This document shows positions 38,401-43,614 of a stretch of 43,614 bases of DNA, in pieces. The translations under genes and the position numbers were made by a program. The first letter of the stretch is position 1. Every line of letters starts with the position of its first letter. A model generated the notes under the pieces. It was not told where the DNA came from. It searched no databases and was given only the letters and a program-made list of their open reading frames with translations. The DNA is from Methylobacterium oxalidis (GTDB lineage: Bacteria > Pseudomonadota > Alphaproteobacteria > Rhizobiales > Beijerinckiaceae), in assembly GCF_007992195.1 (NCBI RefSeq), contig NZ_BJZU01000079.1, positions 1 through 43,614 of the forward strand, read 5' to 3'.

Positions 38401-40482
38401 ATGTCGGATAGGGATATCGGTGTGGACGGCCTCGGTACGCGTGACTTCGCACAACAGCAACCGGTGGTAGTGGCTTCGCGACGGGATGGCGCGCGCGCCA
38501 AACGACTCGCCTGGTATCTCGGGCGCCTGCGCGCGATGGGGCCGGGCGAGATCCTGCACCGGGTCGGCGAGGCGGCCCGCAGGCGCGCCTGGATGCGCCG
38601 GCCGGCCGCCTGGGACGCGCTGCCCCCCGGGGACCCGGCCCCGCTGCCGGATCTGCCCGAGCTGCGCCGCGCGCTCGCGGCCTCGGCCGTCCTGCCGGGC
38701 GTCGCCCGCAGCCTCGACGAGATCCGGGCCGGCCGCTTCCACTATTTCGGCCGAGATTGGCCGGAGCCCGGCTTCGCGGAGCCGGGGGCGGGCGCGGCGT
38801 TCTGGTTTCACGATCCCGTGTGCGGCGGGCGCTGGCCCGGTCCGGAGGTGGGCGCCTTCCGCGTCGACGTGCGCTCGACCGTCGAGGCGCCGGACGGCAC
38901 GGGCCGCCCCGGCGACGTGAAGTACGTGTGGGAGCCCGCTCGCCTGCAGATGCTACACCCGCTCGCCGCCGCCTGGGCGGCCGAGGACGCGGCGGCGGGC
39001 GAGAGCGCCCGCGCGATCCTCGCGAGCTTCATCGCCGAAAATCCGCCCTACGGCGGCGTCCACTGGTTCTCCGGCATCGAGATGGCCCTGCGGCTCGTCG
39101 GGCTCGCGCTCGTCGCCGCTTCGGCGGGGCCGGAGGGGCTGCCGCCGGGCGAGCGCGCCGCGTTCCGGCGCCTCGTCGCGGCCCATGCCCGCGCCATCGC
39201 GGCCTTTCCCTCGCTGCACTCCTCGGCCAACAACCACCGCATCGCGGAGGGGCTGGGGCTTCTCGTGGCCGGCCTGCTGCTCGCGGGCGCGGACCGCGAG
39301 GCGGCCGCCTACGAGGCCGCGGGCCGCGGCATCCTGGAGACGGAGGCGGAGCGGCAGATCTTCCCGGACGGGGTCGGGGCCGAGCAGTCCCTGACCTATC
39401 AGGCCTGGACGATGGAGATGCTGGGGCTCGGCGCGGTCCTGGCACGCGCCGCCGGGCGCCCGCTCGCGGCCTCCGTCACCGCGCGGCTCGCGCTCGGCGC
39501 GGGGTTCCTGCGCGCGATGCTCGACGCGGGCGGCCGCTGCCCCGCCATCGGCGACGACGACGAGGGGCGGATCCTCAGCGACGGGCTCGGGCCCGAGCCG
39601 CGCTACGTGGCCTCGGTCACCGCGGCGATCGCCGGCCTCGTGGGGCGCCCGGACCTCGCCCCGCCCGCCCGCGACCCGCACCTGCGCGACGCGATCTTCG
39701 GGGCGCCTGCGGCCGCGCGGCCGGTCGAGCCCGGTCTCCGCGTCTTCCGGACCGGCGGCTACACCGTCTGTCACGCGCAGGTGCGCGGGCGCGCCGCCCA
39801 CCTCGTCTTCGACCACGGCCCGATCGGCTATCTCGGCCTCGCCGCGCACGGGCACGCCGACGCGCTCGCCGTCTGGCTCTCGATCGACGGGAATCCGGTG
39901 CTGATCGATGCCGGGACCTACCTGTACCATGCGGGCGGGCGCCGCCGGGTGGCGATGCGCGAGAGCCTCGCCCACAACACGCTGAGCGTCATGGGCGCCT
40001 CGCACAGCGTGGCCTCCGCCGGCTTCCACTGGGCGAGCCGGGCCGACGCGCGCCTCGTGTCGGAGGCCGGCGGCGCGGAGTGGTCAATGACCGGCGCTCA
40101 CGAGGGCTACCGGCGCCGCTTCGGCGTGGCGCACCGGCGCCGCGTCGCGAAAGCCGGGGACGGGTTCCGGATCGGCGACGCGCTGGACGGGGCGGGGCAG
40201 CCCCTCTCGGTCGAGATCCGCTTCCTGATCCACCCGGACCTCGCCGTGGCCGAGCACGAGGGCGGGGTGAGCGTCCGCGACGCCTCGGGGCTCCTGTGCC
40301 ATTTCGCGCCACCGTCCGGCTTCGGGACGCGGCTCGTGTCCGCCGACCGGGCCGGCCCCGAGCCCGAGGCCGTCCACGCGCCGCGCTTCGGACACCTCGC
40401 CGCGGCCCACAGCCTGATCTTTGCGGGTACGCTCGGGGCCGAAGAGGCCCTGACCCGGATCGAGATCGGCGCGCGGTCCTGA
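38401..40482 (+). CDS. Heparinase II/III-family polysaccharide lyase-like protein
   Basis: A 693-residue protein with the layout of heparinase II/III-like and alginate lyases (alpha/alpha toroid followed by a beta-sandwich). The central helical region carries HSSANNHRIAEGLGL with N277, N278, H279 and R280. The C-terminal part has HGHAD at residues 483-487 and DAGTYLYHAGG soon after, the typical catalytic/metal-site signature. No clear signal peptide is seen; residues 35-70 include a basic segment with LGRLRAMGPGEILHRVGEAAR. Such proteins are common in bacterial capsule and exopolysaccharide loci. Their likely role is cleavage of uronic-acid-containing polymer, fitting ManNAcA supply by WecC, though lyase activity here is unproven. 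Confidence 0.85.
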   Translation: MSDRDIGVDGLGTRDFAQQQPVVVASRRDGARAKRLAWYLGRLRAMGPGEILHRVGEAARRRAWMRRPAAWDALPPGDPAPLPDLPELRRALAASAVLPGVARSLDEIRAGRFHYFGRDWPEPGFAEPGAGAAFWFHDPVCGGRWPGPEVGAFRVDVRSTVEAPDGTGRPGDVKYVWEPARLQMLHPLAAAWAAEDAAAGESARAILASFIAENPPYGGVHWFSGIEMALRLVGLALVAASAGPEGLPPGERAAFRRLVAAHARAIAAFPSLHSSANNHRIAEGLGLLVAGLLLAGADREAAAYEAAGRGILETEAERQIFPDGVGAEQSLTYQAWTMEMLGLGAVLARAAGRPLAASVTARLALGAGFLRAMLDAGGRCPAIGDDDEGRILSDGLGPEPRYVASVTAAIAGLVGRPDLAPPARDPHLRDAIFGAPAAARPVEPGLRVFRTGGYTVCHAQVRGRAAHLVFDHGPIGYLGLAAHGHADALAVWLSIDGNPVLIDAGTYLYHAGGRRRVAMRESLAHNTLSVMGASHSVASAGFHWASRADARLVSEAGGAEWSMTGAHEGYRRRFGVAHRRRVAKAGDGFRIGDALDGAGQPLSVEIRFLIHPDLAVAEHEGGVSVRDASGLLCHFAPPSGFGTRLVSADRAGPEPEAVHAPRFGHLAAAHSLIFAGTLGAEEALTRIEIGARS

Positions 40483-40747
40483 GTCGTGGTCACGAAGACG
40501 TCGCTTGATCTTGAAACGTGATGAACAATCTTTGATCGGTCTCTTGTGGAAAGGCCGCAGCAATTCATCGCCGGTAAACCGGCCGAGGCTTAACCCTGTC
40601 CGACGATCGACTCCGGAATTCCAGGCCCCACCTCTGTCCGATGGTCCCCGCCTTGCAAATCTCTAGGCCGGCAGCGCGGCTACGCCCGATCCGTCCCGAG
40701 CCGGGACAGGCTTCGGCGCGGCGGCGCGCCTGCGGAGCGAGGTCGGG
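40483..40747. promoter_or_regulatory. Intergenic region upstream of the GumC/Wzz-like gene with palindrome
   Basis: A 265-bp gap with no gene visible. It contains the perfect 14-bp palindromic element GCCGGT-AA-ACCGGC at 40570-40583, and an AT-richer stretch around 40508-40545 with repeated TTGATC-like sequence. It probably holds the promoter of the chain-length gene. The palindrome is a candidate operator. Confidence 0.35.
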
Positions 40748-42238
40748 ATGGTCCGGTTGGAGAGATTCGCGGTGAACGACCCGCACTTCGCCTTTCAGCC
40801 GGCGCCCGCGGCCGTCATCGACGTCCGCGGCATCCTCTCGACCTTCCGGCGGCGCTGGCGCTGGATCGCCGGCTCGATGGCGGCCCTGACCTTCGTGGCG
40901 CTCGGCGCGGCCCTCACCATGCCGCCGCGCTACGACGCGACGGCCAAGATCCTGCTCGACCCGCGCAACCTCCAGGTCTTCCAGAACGACATCAACCCCA
41001 CCGCCGGCAACGGCGAGGAGGCAACGCTCATCAGCGAGAGCCAGCTGCAGGTGGTGCGGGCGACGAGCGTGCTGACGAGCGTCGTGCAGTCGGAGCATCT
41101 CGCCACCGACCCCGAGTTCGGCGCGCCGCGCCCCGGCCTCCTCGCGGCCTTCAAGAGCCAGCTCCTCGGCCCGGCCCTCAAGGAGAAGGACGCCGAGTCG
41201 CCGGAGGCGCGCGCGCTGCGGGCGCTGGACCGGGCGATCTCCGTGCGCCGGCCCGACAAGACCTTCGTGATCGAGATCGGCATCTCGACGGAATCCGCCG
41301 ACAAGTCGGCGCGGATCGCCAACGCCGTCGCGGACGCCTTCCTGAAGGAGCTCGCCCGCGTGCGCACCGACGAGGTCGAGCGCGCGGGCGGCGCGCTCGA
41401 GGCCCGCCTCGGCGAGCTGCGCGAGCGCCTGCAGGTCAGCGAGGCCGCGGTGGAGCGCTACCGGCGCAGCCACGATCTCGTCGGCGCCTCCGGGCGCCTG
41501 ATCGGCGAGCAGCAGCTCACCGACCTCACGAACCAGCTCGCCCGCGCCCGCACCCGCACGGCCGAGACCGGGGCCCGGCTGGAGCAGATCCAGAAGGTGC
41601 GCCGCTCCGGCGACCTGCAGGACTCGACTGCCGAAGCCGTGCAGTCGCCCGCCATCGCGGCCCTGCGGGCGACGCTGGCCGAGGCCAAGCGCGCCGAGGC
41701 CGATGCGGCCCTCGTCTACGGCCCCCGCCACCCGGCCAATGCCGGGATGGCGCAGCGCGTGCGCGCGGCGCGCCAGCAGCTCGAGGACGAGCTCGGCCGC
41801 ATCGCCCGCACGGCGAACACCGACTACGAGCGCGCCCGCTCCGCCGAGGCCAATCTCGACCAGCGCATCAACGCGCTGAAGAAGGAGGCCGCCCGGGCGA
41901 ACGAGGACCAGGTGCAGCTGCGCGAGCTGGAGCGCGAGGCGGCCTCGAACCGCGGCGTCTACGAGGCCTTCCTCAACCGCGCCAAGGACCTGCAGCAGCG
42001 CTACTACCTCGACACGACGAACGCCCGCACGATCAAGCTCGCGACCGCGCCCGTCGCGAAGGCCGGCATCTCCAAGATCGCCGTCATCGCGGGCGGGCTC
42101 CTCGTCGGGCTGCTCCTCGGCCTCGCCCTGGCGCTGCTGCGCGAGCAGTTCGACCCGCCGGCCTACGAGACACAGGCGATAAGCGTGTGGCGGGAACCGG
42201 AGGCGCGCTACCTGCCCGCCTCGCGGGCCCGGTGGTGA
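40748..42238 (+). CDS. GumC/Wzz-type polysaccharide chain-length and export protein
   Basis: An inner-membrane polysaccharide co-polymerase of 496 residues. A first transmembrane helix (about residues 36-58, WIAGSMAALTFVALGAAL) follows a short cytoplasmic N-terminus. A large periplasmic Wzz domain has extensive coiled coil at about 200-400 (for example EARLGELRERLQVSEAAVERY). A second helix (about 440-465, IAVIAGGLLVGLLLGLALAL) is near the end. Only about 30 residues follow it, with no Walker motifs or tyrosine cluster, so this is the kinase-free PCP form; a separate kinase would be needed. GTG at 40772 has a strong ribosome site (GGAGAG) and is an alternative start; ATG 40748 has GAGG upstream. 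Confidence 0.88.
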   Translation: MVRLERFAVNDPHFAFQPAPAAVIDVRGILSTFRRRWRWIAGSMAALTFVALGAALTMPPRYDATAKILLDPRNLQVFQNDINPTAGNGEEATLISESQLQVVRATSVLTSVVQSEHLATDPEFGAPRPGLLAAFKSQLLGPALKEKDAESPEARALRALDRAISVRRPDKTFVIEIGISTESADKSARIANAVADAFLKELARVRTDEVERAGGALEARLGELRERLQVSEAAVERYRRSHDLVGASGRLIGEQQLTDLTNQLARARTRTAETGARLEQIQKVRRSGDLQDSTAEAVQSPAIAALRATLAEAKRAEADAALVYGPRHPANAGMAQRVRAARQQLEDELGRIARTANTDYERARSAEANLDQRINALKKEAARANEDQVQLRELEREAASNRGVYEAFLNRAKDLQQRYYLDTTNARTIKLATAPVAKAGISKIAVIAGGLLVGLLLGLALALLREQFDPPAYETQAISVWREPEARYLPASRARW

Positions 42239-42281
42239 CCGGCGGCCCGCGCCGATCCTCGGCGACGGTTCGAAGGACTGC

Positions 42282-43178
42282 TCAGGTCCGCTTCAGCCAG
42301 AACGCCTCGCCGAGCACGGCCGCCTCCGTGTAGGCGAGGTCGCCGAGGCGCGGGGCCTGCGGGCCCTTCGCGTATTTCGGCATCCGGTCCGGCAGGTAGG
42401 GGCCGATCAGCCCGGCGACGGGCGCCGGCGCGTCGACCATGGCGAGGAGGAGCCCCCTGCGCAGCAGGAACCGGCCGAGCGCCCGCCCGAACCGGCGCAG
42501 GTCGCCCTCCTCGGCGCAGTAGAGCAGGTAGGCGACCGTGACCCGGTGGCCGGCGATGCGGCGGCGCTGGAACACGAAGGGGTGCGCGCGGCCCCGTGCC
42601 ACGCCCCAGACCGTCAGGCAGCCCATGCGCGCGTGCGCGCGCATCAGAGCGAGGTCTCCCGCCTCGACGGCGATGCCGGGCGGCGGATCGCCCGCGACCA
42701 CGCGGACCCCTGCCTCGGCGCCGCGCGTCAGCAGGGGCACGGCCACCTGCAGCCCCGCCGTGTAGCGCCGGAAGCCCTGCGCCTCGATGGTCGAGCGCGT
42801 CGCGGGGGCGGGCGAGATGTTGACGTAGGTGACCGCCCGGTCCCGCGTGGCGGAGGCCACGAGGAGCGACGCGTAGCCCCGGTAGCGGTCGTCCACGAAC
42901 CAGCTCGACAGGTTGCAGCGGGGCGGATCGCCGGGCGAGGCCCCGAACACCATCAGGAGGACGCCGACGAGCTCACCGCCCGCATCGAGCACGTAGCCAG
43001 CGTGCGGGCCGCCGCTCGCGGCCGTGTGGTCGAGGAGGCGGGCGAGCGCGTCGTCCCATTCCGCGAGGCTTCGGCCCGGAAAGCCGCGAGCGAGGAGGGC
43101 GGCGAGGTCCGGCCGGTCGGCCGCGTCGATCCGGCGGCAGCGCAGGCGAGCGGCGGTCTCATGTATCGCGCCAGCCAT
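42282..43178 (-). CDS. GNAT-fold acyltransferase-like protein
   Basis: A 298-residue protein that appears to have an N-terminal GNAT domain: RRIDAADRPDLAALLARGFPGRS at the start, GYVLDAGGELVGVLLMVF (beta strands of the fold) and SSWFVDDRYRGYASLLVA, which resembles the acetyl-CoA pyrophosphate loop R/Q-G-x-G/A. The second half (about 150-298) has no motif I know. I choose the ATG at 43178 because the upstream in-frame codons overlap the coiled-coil gene and are not protein-like. Location at the end of the polysaccharide locus suggests acylation of a precursor sugar, but substrate and function are inference. Confidence 0.7.
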   Translation of the reverse strand: MAGAIHETAARLRCRRIDAADRPDLAALLARGFPGRSLAEWDDALARLLDHTAASGGPHAGYVLDAGGELVGVLLMVFGASPGDPPRCNLSSWFVDDRYRGYASLLVASATRDRAVTYVNISPAPATRSTIEAQGFRRYTAGLQVAVPLLTRGAEAGVRVVAGDPPPGIAVEAGDLALMRAHARMGCLTVWGVARGRAHPFVFQRRRIAGHRVTVAYLLYCAEEGDLRRFGRALGRFLLRRGLLLAMVDAPAPVAGLIGPYLPDRMPKYAKGPQAPRLGDLAYTEAAVLGEAFWLKRT

Positions 43179-43212
43179 GGCGGCCTCGCTTCGCGGGGAG
43201 AGGGGAGGGGCG

Positions 43213-43482
43213 TCAGGCGGCGCGGCTGAGGAGGGGCAGCAGCGCGCCGCGGAGCGCCTCCATCTGGGCCTCGGTCTCGGCGCGGGCGCTGGCGGCGTCG
43301 GGGGCGAGGAGGGCGCGCAGCCGCGCCACCTCGCGCTCCAGGCGCTCGGTCTCGGCCACGAGCAGCGCCACCTTCTCCTCGGCGATGCGGGCACGGGCCT
43401 GCGCCTCGTTGCGCTCCTGCTCGCGCACCTGCACCCGGTCGCGCCAGAGGCGCGTCGCGACGCTCTCGCTGTCTTCGTTCAT
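43213..43482 (-). CDS. Small coiled-coil protein
   Basis: An 89-residue soluble protein, not recognised as a known family. Residues about 15-60 form a continuous amphipathic coiled coil (VREQERNEAQARARIAEEKV, followed by ETERLEREVARLRALL), with a short Ala/Leu-rich tail. It has no signal peptide and no cysteine. It lies 34 bases upstream of the GNAT-like gene on the same strand and is probably cotranscribed with it. A structural or adaptor role is all that can be suggested. Confidence 0.6.
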   Translation of the reverse strand: MNEDSESVATRLWRDRVQVREQERNEAQARARIAEEKVALLVAETERLEREVARLRALLAPDAASARAETEAQMEALRGALLPLLSRAA

Positions 43483-43545
43483 GCCAAGCTCCGGACGCGG
43501 ACGATTCGTGTCCGGAGCGTCGCACGGCAGGGTTCATGAAACGTA

Positions 43546-43579
43546 ACGGGGCCGGTCCTTCGCTCAGGACCGGCCCCGT
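43546..43579. terminator. 14-bp perfect hairpin near the window end
   Basis: Positions 43546-43559 pair perfectly with 43566-43579 (ACGGGGCCGGTCCT with AGGACCGGCCCCGT) around a 6-nt loop TCGCTC. On the minus strand it is followed by a modestly T-rich stretch (TTACGTTTCATG), so it most likely terminates a minus-strand gene lying beyond the right edge. It sits 63 bases upstream of the coiled-coil gene. Confidence 0.5.
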
Positions 43580-43614
43580 CGTCGAGGATCGGGCGCGCGC
43601 CCCGGCTGAGTTCC

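Noticed and set aside
1..43614. Insertion sequences, prophage, CRISPR arrays, tRNA or rRNA genes
   Set aside because: No transposase, integrase, phage structural gene, regularly spaced direct repeats, tRNA-like cloverleaf or rRNA sequence was seen on reading both strands.

Overview
The window is very GC-rich with strong third-position GC bias, and its gene content points to an alphaproteobacterium of the Rhizobiales, most likely Methylobacterium or a close relative. This rests on the periplasmic Fdh3-type formate dehydrogenase with its rhizobial DUF neighbours and on the VpsF/heparinase/Wzx polysaccharide genes. It is an inference from family recognition, as no search was run. I found no rRNA, tRNA, CRISPR array, insertion sequence or prophage gene. 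No gene-free stretch exceeds 300 bases.

Left half (about 1-23.6 kb): a metal-cofactor and formate-oxidation island. A minus-strand tungstate-type ABC transporter (permease, ATPase, binding protein) is followed by aspartate ammonia-lyase and faces a ModE-like regulator carrying a molybdate-binding-like domain. Next comes a tightly overlapping minus-strand cofactor operon: a degenerate MoeA-like protein, a MoeA fused to a binding-protein-like domain, MobB and a canonical MoeA. A WD40/cytochrome c fusion and a large multi-cluster Fe-S protein lie tail to tail. Diverging from the Fe-S gene are five closely packed plus-strand genes of little-known function (biotin-ligase-like, DUF6505-, DUF6352-, DUF3305- and DUF3306-like). 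A TorD-like chaperone, a small TAT-signal protein, the catalytic FdhA, four-cluster FdhB, cytochrome b FdhC, a 73-aa membrane protein and a Pro/Ala-rich secreted protein follow. The logical flow is oxyanion uptake, sensing, cofactor assembly and insertion, then formate oxidation at the periplasmic face with electrons passing to quinone through FdhB and FdhC. The WD40-cytochrome and the Fe-S protein are candidate accessory electron carriers.

Right half (about 23.6-43.6 kb): an extracellular polysaccharide locus arranged as alternating-strand blocks. Minus: VpsF-like polymerase, GH5 hydrolase, acyltransferase-3, and a beta-propeller protein related to GINT1. Plus: glycosyltransferase GT4, asparagine synthetase, GT4. 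Minus: WecB epimerase, WecC dehydrogenase, WecG/TagA transferase, Wzx-like flippase. Plus: heparinase II/III-like protein and a GumC/Wzz-like chain-length protein lacking a kinase domain. Minus: a coiled-coil protein and a GNAT-like protein. WecB and WecC predict UDP-ManNAcA supply, so the polymer probably contains N-acetylmannosamine or its uronic acid. The initiating phosphoglycosyltransferase and the outer-membrane exporter are not in the window.

The best candidate for an undescribed system is the formate dehydrogenase accessory set: the five-gene DUF operon with the Fe-S protein, together with the three MoeA-type proteins tied to a tungstate-type transporter.
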